This document shows, one piece after another, positions 1 through 10,692 of a stretch of 64,000 bases of DNA. Where the stretch lies: positions 1,736,001 to 1,800,000 of the forward strand of contig BEDY01000004.1 of the NCBI GenBank assembly GCA_002335605.1, in the 5' to 3' direction. The notes under the pieces were generated by a model that did no database searches, was not told where the DNA came from, and saw only the letters and a program-made list of their open reading frames with translations. Made by a program: the position numbers and the translations under genes. The stretch's first letter is position 1; every line of letters starts with the position of its first letter. This DNA is from Prillingera fragicola (taxonomy: Eukaryota; Basidiomycota; Tremellomycetes; Trichosporonales; Trichosporonaceae).

Positions 1-1061
1 GGGCTGCTGGTCTCTTCATCGGTTCCGGTGTTGTTCGCGGTGCCCTCACTATCGAGAGCGACATGTCGTGGCGCCTTCCCTACATCCTTCAGTGGGTGTG
101 GGTCCTCCCCCTCTTCCTCGTCGGTTTCTTCGCCCCCGAGTCGCCCTGGTACCTCGCCCGCATGAACCGCTTTGACGACGCCAAGCGCAGCATTGCCCGC
201 ACGGCCAAGCCCGGATTCTACCAGGACCACGACCTTGAGGCTCAGGTTGCCCTCATGCGCCACACTCTCGAGCTCGAGCGTCAGCAGCAGAACAAGTACT
301 CGATCTGGAACTGCTTCAAGGGTACCAACCTCCGTCGTGTTGAGATTGCCTGTGTTGTCTGGGCCGTTCAGACTACTTGCGGCCAGCAGCTCACCGGCTA
401 CACTGCCCAGTTCCTCCAGGTCGTTGGCATGGATGTTGACAAGTCGTTCGACATTGGTCTCGGTCAGAGCGGCTGCCTCGTCTTTGGCACTATTCTGGTC
501 TGGTTTGGTATCAACCGCTTTGGCCGTCGCCCCATCTACATCTGGGGTCAGATTGGTGTCCTCCTGTGCCAGCTCCTCATCGGTGTCTTTGGCTTCTTCA
601 ACGCCAAGACCCCCGGACTCAACTACGGCATTGCCACTTTCCTCATGCTCCTCAACCTTGTCTTTGCGTGCACCCTCGGCCCCACCTGCTACACCATTGT
701 TGCCGAGATCCCCGCCGCAGAAGTCCGTGGCCCTACCATTGTCCTCGCCCGTGCCGCCTACGTTATTATCGGCATGGCATTCGGCCAGATCAACCCTCGC
801 ATGATCACCGTCGACGGCTGGAACTGGGGAGCCCGCGGCGCGCTCCTCTACGTCGGCCTCGGTGCCATCGCTATCACCTGGACCTACTTCCGTCTTCCCG
901 AGACCCGCGACCGCACCTACGGAGAGCTCGACATTTTGTTCCACAACAAGGTCTCTGCGCGCAAGTTCTCTACCACCAAGGTTGACGAGTTTGAGGGCGA
1001 CGAGATTGCCAACTACGGCGCCAACGACAAGGACCTTGCCGAGGTTGAGCACAAGGATTAG
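1..1061 (+). CDS. MFS sugar transporter, alpha-glucoside (maltose) permease type, 5' truncated
   Basis: The C-terminal part of a 12-helix Major Facilitator sugar porter. The frame is open from base 3 and there is no start codon in the window, so the gene continues to the left. Sugar-porter signatures are visible: PESPWYLAR after transmembrane helix 6, FGRRPIYIWG after helix 8, and the closing PETRDRTYGELD before a short cytosolic tail. The PESPW and TYGELD forms are typical of the fungal alpha-glucoside/maltose:proton symporter branch; the exact substrate cannot be read from sequence. It acts at the plasma membrane. It is convergent with an alpha-galactosidase that lacks a signal peptide, so the two could serve uptake and cytosolic hydrolysis of galactosides such as melibiose or raffinose (inference). 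No intron is seen in this part. Confidence 0.9.
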   Translation, partial: AAGLFIGSGVVRGALTIESDMSWRLPYILQWVWVLPLFLVGFFAPESPWYLARMNRFDDAKRSIARTAKPGFYQDHDLEAQVALMRHTLELERQQQNKYSIWNCFKGTNLRRVEIACVVWAVQTTCGQQLTGYTAQFLQVVGMDVDKSFDIGLGQSGCLVFGTILVWFGINRFGRRPIYIWGQIGVLLCQLLIGVFGFFNAKTPGLNYGIATFLMLLNLVFACTLGPTCYTIVAEIPAAEVRGPTIVLARAAYVIIGMAFGQINPRMITVDGWNWGARGALLYVGLGAIAITWTYFRLPETRDRTYGELDILFHNKVSARKFSTTKVDEFEGDEIANYGANDKDLAEVEHKD

Positions 1062-2060
1062 GATCGTATATAGTACAAGTGCTCAGGGAGGGAGAGGTTG
1101 GGCTCCAACTGGAGGACGGGAAAATCATAGGGTAATGAATTTGTTGTTCAAAACAAGTGTGCACATATGTACAGTTCGATTAAACCGAACTCAGTTGGCG
1201 TGGTTTTTACTGTTCTCCATGACCATGTACTACAGCATTTACCAAGTTATTCCTTTCCACGCTCCCCAGAACCACTCCTATAGCCCTGCAAGTGGGCAAA
1301 CGGACTCCTCGAATTTCGCGGTTCTTCTGTGTATTTAATTCGACTGTTAATTACATTTCCCTTCGACCAGTACCACCTCGCCCACAATTAAGGAATAACG
1401 GTACACCAGTCTGTTGTCAGAGAATGAGCTGGCAAAGGTTTCTTCACGTTTGGATCTTTATGAGCAGGTGCTAAACAGAGGGTTTGACTGGTCGTGGCAG
1501 TGACGCAACGCCTGGCCTGGTTTTTTGGTTTATATGCAGCGCTGTATGCCCTAGTTCAACAACTCTCTCCATGCCCTTGTGTATGTCTTTCATCGCTCAA
1601 AAGAGGAGTGCTTTTTGATCCCTCATTGTGAGCGTTCGGGAGATTCGCCTCGGCTGAACCAAGCTGCTCCGACTCTGATCCACTCTGCACCATCTGGCCG
1701 TCTTAACATGTTTGCCCACTGTCGTCGGCGTATGGCGTCGTTAACGAGGACGACGGCACGGCGGCTTGGCACGGTGGCCAATCGGTCGCTCTCGCACCGA
1801 TTGGTGACGCAGTGGGCATTGCGTACTTCTTTGTCGCCAAAAGAGACCCTTTTGTGTCTTTGTTTGATTGTGGGCAGGGATGTGGATCGGTGTCGCTCGG
1901 CCCGAGTGACGGGATGACATCTTCGCGCTGTGTGGCTTGAGGAAGGTCAGCCATGTGCAACATACGTGGAAAGCAGCGATGCCGTGCCACTTGCTTGCGT
2001 TTTCAGTCTGAACGAAACTTGTAACCTGCATGCATTTCTATGTCTACTACAGCAGATTGT
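1062..2060. other. Convergent intergenic region (about 1 kb)
   Basis: Space between the 3' ends of the sugar transporter and the alpha-galactosidase. It must hold both 3' UTRs. Short open frames here show no recognisable domain. It contains one copy of the 17-nt palindromic element found again in the galactosidase promoter. Confidence 0.6.
1893..1909. promoter_or_regulatory. Palindromic element TCGCTCGG-C-CCGAGTGA (copy 1)
   Basis: Inverted repeat with one mismatch between its arms. It is identical in its right half and centre to the perfect palindrome at 4531-4547. Inverted CGG/CCG triplets separated by one base resemble a Zn2Cys6 factor site. It lies downstream of the galactosidase gene. 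Function is inferred only. Confidence 0.4.
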
Positions 2061-4331
2061 CTAAACCCGACGAATGAAAATCACCTTGCTCTGGTGATCC
2101 TTTACCTCCCACTTCATCTTCAACCCAGAGTTGGCAAGCGCGCCACCCGACCACCTGACGCCGTCGACCTCGTACTCGGCCTCGGCATCGAGGCCCTGCA
2201 GCCTGAGTGGAGGCGGCGTGATCCTCAGCTTGGCCTCGATCTGGTACGCCAACAAGACACCCTCGGCGGCGTCCTCGGACATGTACTGCACCGCCGGCCA
2301 GTTGGTGTCGGGCAGCGCGAGGCGGTACTGGTCCCCGTGAATGACGTAGGGGCTGACCTTGTCGCTCAAAGCGATGACGGCGGGCAGCTCGGCCTTCTCC
2401 TCCTTGCTCATCACGTCGAGGTCGAGCTCAAACCCAAAGCTGCCGCCCATGAGCGCGACGTGGGCGCGGAACTCGAGGGGCGTGGTACGGAACACCTGGT
2501 GGTTGGGGCACGCGCTGATGTGCGCACCCATACTGCTGGGCGGGTAGGCGAGGCTGGTGCCAAACTGGATATGCAGCCTCTCGACGGCGTCCGTGTCGTC
2601 GCTGGTCCAGGACTGGGGCCAGTAGTGGAGGATTCCCGGGTCGAAGCGTGCGCCACCAGAGGCGCAGCCCTCCCAGAGGACATCTGGGTGGCGGGTGGTG
2701 AGCTCGTCGAGCACGCGGTAGAGGCCCAGCATGTAGGTGTATGCGGTGTGGGCGGAGGGGAGCTCGTGCATTGCGCGGTTGTTGTCCCACTTGACATAGG
2801 CAATGTTGGCCGAGGAGAGAATGTCCGAGATGTGGGAGATGATGTAGTCCTGCACCTCGGGGAGAGCGAGGTTGAGCACGAGCTGGCTGCGGCGCTCGGT
2901 GCGTGGGCGACGGCCGGCGTGGAGGACCCACTCGGGGTGGGCCTCGTACAGCTCCGAGCTCGGGTTGACCATCTCTGGCTCGACCCAGAGTCCGAACTGG
3001 AGGGGCTTGCCAGTTCCCTTGACCTGCAGATCATTGATCTTGTTCACAAACGGCCCCAGACCGTCGGGGAAGCGCTCGGGGTTGACAAACCAGTCGCCGA
3101 GTCCAGCATTGTCAGACAGGCGCGGGTGCTTGTTGCCAAACCAGCCGTCGTCCATGACGTAGAGCTTGACGCCCACTTCGGCGGCGTTCTTGGCCTTTTC
3201 GTACAGCGACGCAGCGTCAAAGTCAAAGTACATGCCCTCCCAGGAGTTGAGCAGGGCGGGTCGCGCCTTGTGCGTCCAGGGGGAGCGGGAAAGGTTGTTG
3301 CGGTACAGGCGATGAAGCTGGCGGGAGAGTGCGCCAATGCCGCCACTGGCGGTGTAGACGGCCACACACTCGGGGGAGGTAAAGGTCTGTCCGGGGGCGA
3401 GAGGGTAGGCGAGGTGGAGGGGGTTCATGCCAAGCTGGGCGCGGACGGTACCGGCGGCAAAGCGCTCAATGTCGCACGAGAACGAGCCGGACCAGATCAA
3501 GCTCAGAGCATAGCCCTCGCCCGACGACTCGGTCGTGTCGGGACGCACGAGCCCGACAAACGGGTTGAAGTAGTGCGACGAATAGCCAGTAGCCTGCTGG
3601 AACCCCTGCATGCCGGTCTGCACTACCCTGCGAGACTGGTGGCACTCGCGGCTCCAGTCGCCGCTAAGCTGGAGAAACTCCCAGTCACCAGCATCAAGGT
3701 TGAGCGGGAAGCTTGCTGCGCGCTGGATCTCGACCTCGCCAGTGCCAGAGTTGGTGATGGACCATGAGCGGGCAATGGCGTTGTGTGCCGGGAAGATGGA
3801 GTAGCGCAGGGTAGCCTCGAGGCTGGACTCTTCGTCCTTCATGTGAACCAGGAGTGTGCTGACCTCGTTGGCAGTGCCAAAGGTCGCTGGGAGACCATCA
3901 AGCGCCGGCTTGCCCGCCACAACCTCGTGCGAGGCGTACTGGAAGTAACTAACCGAGTGACCCGCAGCGTGCTTGATGTGCACAGCGGGCAGGCGGTAGT
4001 CACCGCGCCCAGAGTCGGGGAACTCGCGCGCCTCATCGAGGAGACCAGGTCCCCAGCCGGACTCGAGGCCAGTAGCCTCGTTGGTCGCGAGGTTGGGCGC
4101 GGGAGCGCCAAAGTGGTCGTTGACGAGTTCTCCGTCCTCCGAGGCGTGGAAACGGTAGTGCAGCCCAGGGGAGGTGAGGGCAAAGGACCGCTCGCTAGTC
4201 TGGATGTGCTGGGCCGTGGTCTTGGTTGGCTTGGCCGTGGTGTGGGCTGAAATGTCAACACAGAGGCTTCTCAAGATGGCAGACGACTTACCAGCGTTGC
4301 CACTTCCGTTGAGGTACGTGTCGACCGTCAT
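2061..4331 (-). CDS. Alpha-galactosidase, glycoside hydrolase family 36
   Basis: Hydrolyses terminal alpha-1,6-galactose from oligosaccharides such as melibiose and raffinose. Two exons: 4331-4292 and 4246-2061, with a 45-nt intron (GTAAGT...TTTCAG) whose length is a multiple of three, so the frame also stays open without splicing. The spliced protein is 741 aa, usual for eukaryotic GH36. Visible motifs: MDDGWFG in the barrel, YVKWDNNR with the nucleophile Asp at about residue 501, CASGGARFD, and WTSDDTDAVERL with the acid/base region at about residue 563. There is no signal peptide, so the enzyme should be cytosolic and depend on a permease. Its promoter carries four CCGAGTGA half-sites. A long open frame on the opposite strand is a GC-driven shadow. 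Confidence 0.95.
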   Translation of the reverse strand: MTVDTYLNGSGNAGKSSAILRSLCVDISAHTTAKPTKTTAQHIQTSERSFALTSPGLHYRFHASEDGELVNDHFGAPAPNLATNEATGLESGWGPGLLDEAREFPDSGRGDYRLPAVHIKHAAGHSVSYFQYASHEVVAGKPALDGLPATFGTANEVSTLLVHMKDEESSLEATLRYSIFPAHNAIARSWSITNSGTGEVEIQRAASFPLNLDAGDWEFLQLSGDWSRECHQSRRVVQTGMQGFQQATGYSSHYFNPFVGLVRPDTTESSGEGYALSLIWSGSFSCDIERFAAGTVRAQLGMNPLHLAYPLAPGQTFTSPECVAVYTASGGIGALSRQLHRLYRNNLSRSPWTHKARPALLNSWEGMYFDFDAASLYEKAKNAAEVGVKLYVMDDGWFGNKHPRLSDNAGLGDWFVNPERFPDGLGPFVNKINDLQVKGTGKPLQFGLWVEPEMVNPSSELYEAHPEWVLHAGRRPRTERRSQLVLNLALPEVQDYIISHISDILSSANIAYVKWDNNRAMHELPSAHTAYTYMLGLYRVLDELTTRHPDVLWEGCASGGARFDPGILHYWPQSWTSDDTDAVERLHIQFGTSLAYPPSSMGAHISACPNHQVFRTTPLEFRAHVALMGGSFGFELDLDVMSKEEKAELPAVIALSDKVSPYVIHGDQYRLALPDTNWPAVQYMSEDAAEGVLLAYQIEAKLRITPPPLRLQGLDAEAEYEVDGVRWSGGALANSGLKMKWEVKDHQSKVIFIRRV

Positions 4332-5145
4332 GATACGTCGAGTTTACCGCGGTTGTCAATGTTCAAGAGACACATCACTCAAGGCTCCCTTCACCTTTAT
4401 GCTTTGGGGGTGCGGGGGAGGAGTCGGTGCCCCTCGGGCCGTTGAAGAGTTCCACAGCAAGAGGTTTGTGGAAATACACAGCAGTCGGTGGCTCGCGCCG
4501 AGTGACCGAGTGAGCGAAAGGGGCATCGGTTCACTCGGCCCGAGTGAGATATGATATGCTCCACCTCTGTTGGCTTGGCCATTTCGATGAACGGGAATCT
4601 TGCGCGGCTAAGCCCGGGTAGAAGTGTGCACATGTGCACATACAGAAATGGGTGTGGGGAAGCAGAGGAATGAGTCGCGCGGGGCACCTGCGCGTGGTGG
4701 AGAGGGTGCTGATGTGAGAATGGTGGATGTTCGGACCGGTGGCTTTGCAAGGTGCACGTCCAATCCACTGCTACGCCTGGAACAGTCGAGGGTTGATCGT
4801 CGCATTGCATGGAGAGACGACTCTTTCGCGGGCCCTCTACTACTAGACTCTCAGAGCGGACAATGTAGAAGGACTGGCTATGCATGCGCGTCCACACTGC
4901 CTGAATCTACTTGCACAGTACAAACTGTTGAACTGCTCATTAGTAACGGATTTCTAATCACCATAATACTTTTTAATTAATTAACATTGTTTGTGCACGG
5001 ACATGGGACGACTGCTTAATTTGCTTCCGCTCATCTTACGTCACACCCACAACCATGAGCTCATGTTTTCGGTGGAGGCCGGGGAACAACACTGTTACCC
5101 TTGTACAACTCTTACTCGCCAGTACACTCAACTGTACTGTTCAAC
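4332..5145. other. Divergent promoter region, alpha-galactosidase / SAC phosphatase
   Basis: 814 bp between two divergent genes. The galactosidase-proximal half carries the CCGAGTGA cluster. The middle (about 4930-4990) is AT-rich with CTAAT/ATTAG words and a run of TTAATTAATTAA. No coding sequence is recognised. Confidence 0.6.
4498..4547. promoter_or_regulatory. Cluster of CCGAGTGA half-sites with a perfect palindrome
   Basis: Two abutting direct copies of CCGAGTGA (4498-4505 and 4506-4513) are followed by the perfect inverted repeat TCACTCGG-C-CCGAGTGA (4531-4547). It sits about 170-215 bp upstream of the galactosidase start codon, a typical place for an upstream activating site. The CGG/CCG content fits a binuclear zinc-cluster regulator. 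The binding protein is unknown. Confidence 0.5.
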
Positions 5146-8100
5146 ATGCAGAAGCCAAACCACTCCCCACCAGCAACAACAACGCTGCCTACAAGGAATC
5201 TCCCAGCCCGCCTCACCGTTCCACCCCTCCCTCCTCAAATCCATCGCCGCCTTGTCATCTCAACAACACCAGAGGGACTCTTACTCCGCCCTAGCCATCC
5301 CAACGGCACGCCCATCGATGGCGAGGAGGCAGCTCTCGTCCGCTGGGGTGTCCGTGGCAAGATTGAAGCGTGTGAAGGAGCTCGTGTGGGCCACGACGCC
5401 GAACATGCAGTCGAGCTGGGAGGTGTCCTTGGCATCGTTCGATTATGGGATGGTGAGTTTCCAGACCAGCGTCGGCCAAACTAACAACCAGCTGCACACC
5501 TGATTGTGTTTCTGCCGTCTCACAAGCCACCTGCAAAGTTGTTCCCCAACGACGACCCCTTCGGCCCTCAGCAAGAATATGGCACACACGAGGTGTTTAC
5601 GCTCGGGGACGTGCACGCCGTGCCACTCGTTCCGGAGCGCGCAAAGGCGCACCTGGTCAAGCTCGGGTCTATGATGGTATGTCTCAGCCGCGCAATGTAA
5701 TGCTGACAGCATCAGTCCAAGCGTACTCCCAAGAAGCCCAAGAAGCCTCTCGCCACTGGACGCTCTCAGGGCACGCCAACAAAGGCAGGTCTCGGGCTGA
5801 GGTGGAACCTTCCGCTCCCCTGGTCAACGCCAGCCACGCCGCTCGATACGCCTGCCGACTCAGAGGAGTCAGAATCGGAGTCGGAGAGCGACGAGTCGAG
5901 CGATGAGAGCGATTTTGAGGCTGAGCTGCGTCGTCGCCGATCGAGCTCTATCGCGCCCGAGGCAGACGAGACGCCTTGTGACCTGCCACCGAATGTTGAC
6001 GAGAGTCCCGAGGCGCGAGTCCGCAAAAGGTTCTCACTGGGTTGGGGACGCTTTACTCCCCGGCTCGGCAAGCCGCGTATCGTGCTCAACGCTGTTGCAG
6101 CTCTGACGCCCAAGGGCAAGACCACCAGCGAGGAGACACCGGCGCCGTCTGAAGGGCGAGCATCCTCAGAAGAGCCGAGGGTGTCCTTCGAGGTTGCTCC
6201 TGTCGAACCAGTGGTCCAGCTTTCCCCAGTCAAGGCCGAGTCTGGTCACAACGTGCCTCTCGCCGATGCACCTGCACCGGCACCTGCCGAGCCCACTTCC
6301 CCATCCATGGAGCCAACCCCCATGGCACCGCCCAACGACCCTCCTGCGCCTCTGCCTCCAATGGACGCTCCCCAGCGCCGCGAGCTCGAGACCAAGATCC
6401 TCAAGCAAATCACCCGCGAGCTCGCCTCGGGCGAGTTCTTCTACTCGTTTGACTTTGACCTCTCTCACTCGCTGCAGTACAAGCGCAACCGCCTCGCGTC
6501 GCGGAATGCGTCACAGCCACTGCTCGACCAGCTGCTTGCGCGCCGCGCCACTGTCTCGCAACCTTTCTTTCCCGAATCGCCCAACAGCCAGCAGAAATCG
6601 CCTGTCCTTGGTTCAGACATATCTGACTCTGGTTCTGTCAAGTCGTCGAAATCGTTCCGCCCCGAGAGCGAGATCATCGAACCAGACATTCACGTCCCAC
6701 TATGGCGTCGCTTCGACAGGCGGTTCTTCTGGAACGAGTGGCTTGCGCACGATTTTATCGAAGTCGGACTCCACTCCTTCGTCCTCCCTGTGCTCCAGGG
6801 CTGGATGCAAGCCGCAACATTCACGGTCCCCATGCCCCCGTCGTACGCCGACGAGGTCCCGCCCCCGATCCCAGTGGACATGGTCCTGATCTCCCGCCGC
6901 AGCAGGGAACGCGCCGGACTGCGCTACCAGCGCCGCGGAATCGATGACGAGGGCCACGTCGCCAACTTTGTCGAGACGGAAATGATGGTCCGCGTGCGCA
7001 CACCCGCAGGCGACCCGTCGCTGTTCAGCTTTGTGCAGATTCGTGGCTCTATTCCCCTAAAGTGGAGCCAGACGCCGTGGTCGATGAAGCCGCCGCCTGT
7101 ACTGGATCAGCCGATTGATCAGACCTACTCTGTGGCCAATTTGCACTTTGACGACCTCCGGCCACGATACGGCCCCGTCACCATTATCAACTTGTCCGAG
7201 CAGCACGGCAAGGAAGCTATCGTGACCAATGGCTACGGCGAGCTCGTCAAAAGCCTCGAACGGCCTGACATCAAGTACATCCCGTGGGACTTTCACGCCA
7301 AGTGCTCCGGGATGAAGTGGGAGAATATCTCTGACTTGATCTCGGAGCTCGCTCCCGACTTTGAGGGCATGGGATACCTGTGGAATTTGAAGGGAGAAGT
7401 TGTGCAAGAGCAGAAAGGCGTGTTCAGGACAAACTGTATCGACTGCCTCGACAGGACCAACGTTGTCCAAAGCGCAGTGGCACGGCATGTGCTGAACCAG
7501 ATGCTCAAGCAGCTCGGACTGGTCCTTGACCCGGCGACCTCCAACGTCGAGGCAGTGTTCAGCGACGTCTGGGCGAACAACGGCGACATGATCTCGCTGT
7601 GCTACGCGCACACGTCGGCGCTCAAGGGTGACTTTGTGCGCACTGGCAAACGCGACCTGTCAGGCATGCTGCATGACGGCGTCTCGTCCCTGTCTCGCAT
7701 GTTTTACGGCGCCGTGTCCGATTTCTTTGCCCAGGCGGTGATTTCATTCATGCTCGGCCACAGGAACTTGGGCGTCTTCAACGAATTCCTCGAAAACCTC
7801 CAGTCTACTGAACGCTCGGCGCTCATCAAGCAGAGCCGCGTGCGCGCTGCTGCCGTCGAGACGTCCTCTGCGCGCGTGCTGTCCGAGGGCGAACATCGGA
7901 TTGCCGGGTGGACGCTCCTCTCTCCCGCGGAGCGCAACACGAAACTCTCGCCCAAGCTCGAGGAGAAGGTGCTCTTGTTGACCAAAGTAGCCATCTATGT
8001 TGTGTCATTCAACTACTCTCTCGAAAAGGTTGTCGAATTCACGCGTATCCCCCTCAAGTCCATCACGTCTATCGAGAAGGGAGCGTATATCCTGTCAGCA

Positions 8101-8643
8101 CTGCAGGAAGCCGGCCGCGACCCGGTCGAGAACGCCGGCTTCGTTCTTACCTTTTCGCCCGTCGACGAGTCAACACGGTACAGCACCTACTCTGTCCGGA
8201 ACGAGGAAGAACCCACGCCAGCACGCAAGCGCCGCAGCTCCACCAGGAGAAAGACAATAACCGGCGACGACACTCCGGCAGCCCTCCGCGCCACGCCCGT
8301 GGGCGTCGACACGCCGCCGCCGGCCCTCCGCCACGCCGAGGCGGACGGCACTGCCCAGTTTTTCGCCTTCAAGGCCCTTCCGCGCGAGTTTGCGCGGGCG
8401 AGCCGGAACCCGGCGTCCGACGACGACGGGAGCGACGACGAGGACGATATCGGCCTCGAGTCTAATGAGAGCTGTCGGGCTACCGTTGAGCGCATCGTCA
8501 GGCGCGTCAAGGAGCAGAGCGTGCGTGCTGGCGCGGCTGTCAAGGTTGAGGACAGGGATGTCGTCAGCCTTGCCGACGCGCAGAGTGCGACGTCCATCAT
8601 GGCGAGGATGGATTATGCCGTCAAGAGGTTTTTGTGGCTCTAG
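5146..8643 (+). CDS. SAC-domain phosphoinositide phosphatase with hSac2 domain (INPP5F-like)
   Basis: Predicted phosphatidylinositol phosphate phosphatase acting on membranes. Exons 5146-5452, 5492-5676 and 5716-8643 give 1139 aa. The N-terminus has the SAC start (RLVISTTPEGLLLRPS...). A long acidic/Ser-rich insert (about residues 175-290) precedes the catalytic core. The CX5R(T) motif is CIDCLDRT with catalytic Cys at about 738 and Arg at about 744, in the context RTNCIDCLDRTNVVQS. After the core, the segment beginning at RVLSEGEHRIAGW matches the hSac2 domain found in INPP5F-type proteins, which favours this branch over plain Sac1; there is no C-terminal membrane anchor. The start was chosen as the first ATG in frame upstream of the SAC homology. 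Introns are 39 nt each. Confidence 0.88.
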
Positions 8644-8889
8644 GCTACACGTCTAGGAGAGATCAAGTATAATGTTAATGAAAGTCATGTCTACCAAATG
8701 TGCGGCGCAGGTCCATTGCAGATGATTCATGTTGCGCTCTGACGAGCACCACGGAACACTAAGGTATGTCACAGTGTGTGTTTTGCTGACGCGATGGGGG
8801 TGTTTCTATGATTGATTGGGGTGGATTTTAGACAATGGTATGGAGCGTAGTGCACTGCGCCTGTTGACCAAGATCTCATTTGTGGATGC

Positions 8890-10692
8890 TTAGAGCGCAA
8901 GGCCGGTAGCAGGCGAGCCCTCAGCGGCAGGAGCGCTGAACGCAGCAGCAGTCGCGGAGGTGAAGGGGGCGGGGGCCGACTCGGCGGAGGCGGCGGGGAC
9001 ACCAGCGACAGGAGCGGGAATGTCCATCTTCTCAGTGTTGCCAAAGGGGGCGGCGGGGACACCAGCGGCGGGAGCAGGAATGTCAATCTTGGCCTCGGCG
9101 GTGCCGAAGGGGGTGGCGGCGCCACCGTAGACCTCGGGCCAGAAGCGCTGGTGCGAAACAACGGGCGAAATCTTGCGCGAGACGGGAACGTTGCAGGCAG
9201 CGTGGGTGGGGACTCCCTCGATACGGTGGAAGCCGTTGAGGTTCTTGTGGAGGGTGATCTGGAAGACGGATGAGCCACCCTGGCGGGCGACAATGACCGA
9301 GTAGGCAAGGAAGTAGGACCAGATGCGGAACCAGCGGGGGCCGTACTTGGCCTCGACGTTGGCCTTGTTCGAGATCCAGTTCTTGTACCAGCGGTGGAGG
9401 GTAGCGGCGTAGTGGACACCAAAGACGTCGACCGACTTGACCTCGAATCCGGCGCCCTCGAGCTGGTTGATGACCCAGCCAAGGTTGAGGGAGGCGTCGG
9501 CACCGGGGAAGACATACTTGTTCATGAAAATACCCCAGATGAGGTCCTCAAACTGCCAGCACTTGCGGAGACCAGCGACCTGGAAGACGAGGAGACCGTC
9601 GTCCGAAAGGAGGTCGTAGAGCTCGGCGAGGAAGGTAGAGTAGCGACGGAGACCGACGTGCTCGGCCATCTCGAGGCAGGAAATCTTGTTGTAGTAGCCC
9701 TTGGCCTTGGGGATCTCACGGTAGTCCATGCAGAGGATGCGGCCCTGCGACTCGGGGATGCCGTTCTCGCGGAGACGCTCAGTGCCGAAAGCAGCCTGCG
9801 TCTTGGCAAGGGTGACACCAGTGACGTCGGCACCATAGTTCTTGGCAGCGTGGGTGACAAGGGTTCCCCATCCACAGCCAATGTCGAGCATGCGGTCGCC
9901 GGCCTGGAGGTTGAGTTTGTCGCAGACCATGTTGAGCTTGTTGTCCTGGAGCTCCTCGAGGGTCTCCTCACGGGTAATGTCACGGATAACACCGCCAGTG
10001 TAGATCATGCGGGGTCCGAGGAACCAAGCGTAAAAGTCATCTCCTCGGTCGTAGTTGTCGCGAATCTGGTCCTCATCCTGCTGCTGGGTGTGGAGAATAA
10101 CGTCGGGAACAAGGTTGAAAAGCACGTAACGGAAGTTCTCGGCAGTGAGCTCAAAGCGCGACCAGTCGTGACGGTACTCGAGGACGTCGAGGACGTCGCC
10201 GGAGCCGTTGATCTCAAGCTTGCCGTCAAAGTAGGCCTCGTGCCAGGTCTCCATGGGCATCTTCTTGCCATCCCAGTCGGCCTTCATCTTCTCGTCCTTG
10301 ATAGTGTAGTAGGTCGAGAGGGGCTTGTTGGGGAAGGGGACATTCTCGTTCATGCGCTTGCCAAACTTGGCAGCAATGACCCAGTAGCCGATAGTGAGAG
10401 GAACACCGAGGATGAGGACGAGGAACCAGTAGGTGTACCATCCCGAGCGCCAGGGAATAAAGCGCTGGAGGAACCAGGGGACGAGGAGGACGATGGCAGC
10501 AAGGTGGTAGTTGCTGAACGCACCAGAGCCCTCGGCGGGGAGAGGAGCGTTGGGGATGGCAGGCAAGTTGGTGCTATAAAGTCAGCGAGTCTAGAGCGGT
10601 TGGTTCCAAGAAACCACGTACGTGCGGAAGCCCTTGGCCACCTGCTGCTGAGCAGGCTGACCTGGCTTGGATGTGGCGTCGACAGCCGACAT
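8890..10692 (-). CDS. MTS1: Sphingolipid C9-methyltransferase (cyclopropane-fatty-acid-synthase-like)
   Basis: Transfers a methyl group from S-adenosylmethionine to C9 of the sphingoid base of fungal glucosylceramide. Exons 10692-10622 and 10573-8890 give 584 aa; the 71-nt first exon encodes a short hydrophilic N-terminus. Two membrane segments (about residues 46-60 and 70-90) come before the methyltransferase domain, whose SAM motif LDIGCGWG starts at about residue 253. The body matches CFA-synthase/C9-MT proteins closely (for example SCLEMAEHVGLRRYSTF). The tail beyond about residue 500 is Ala/Pro-rich with two copies of an IDIPAPAAGVPAA-like unit. It is divergent from the BRCT-Myb gene across a 297-bp promoter. 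Confidence 0.92.

Noticed and set aside
2040..3767. 575-codon open frame on the plus strand
   Set aside because: Entirely antisense to the alpha-galactosidase, which has catalytic motifs; Val/Gly/Leu-rich composition is a codon-bias shadow.
4247..4291. Reading the alpha-galactosidase through without its first intron (756 aa)
   Set aside because: The 45-nt segment has GTAAGT, a branch-like GTTGAC and TTTCAG, and its 15 residues interrupt the N-terminal strand; splicing is more likely though retention stays in frame.
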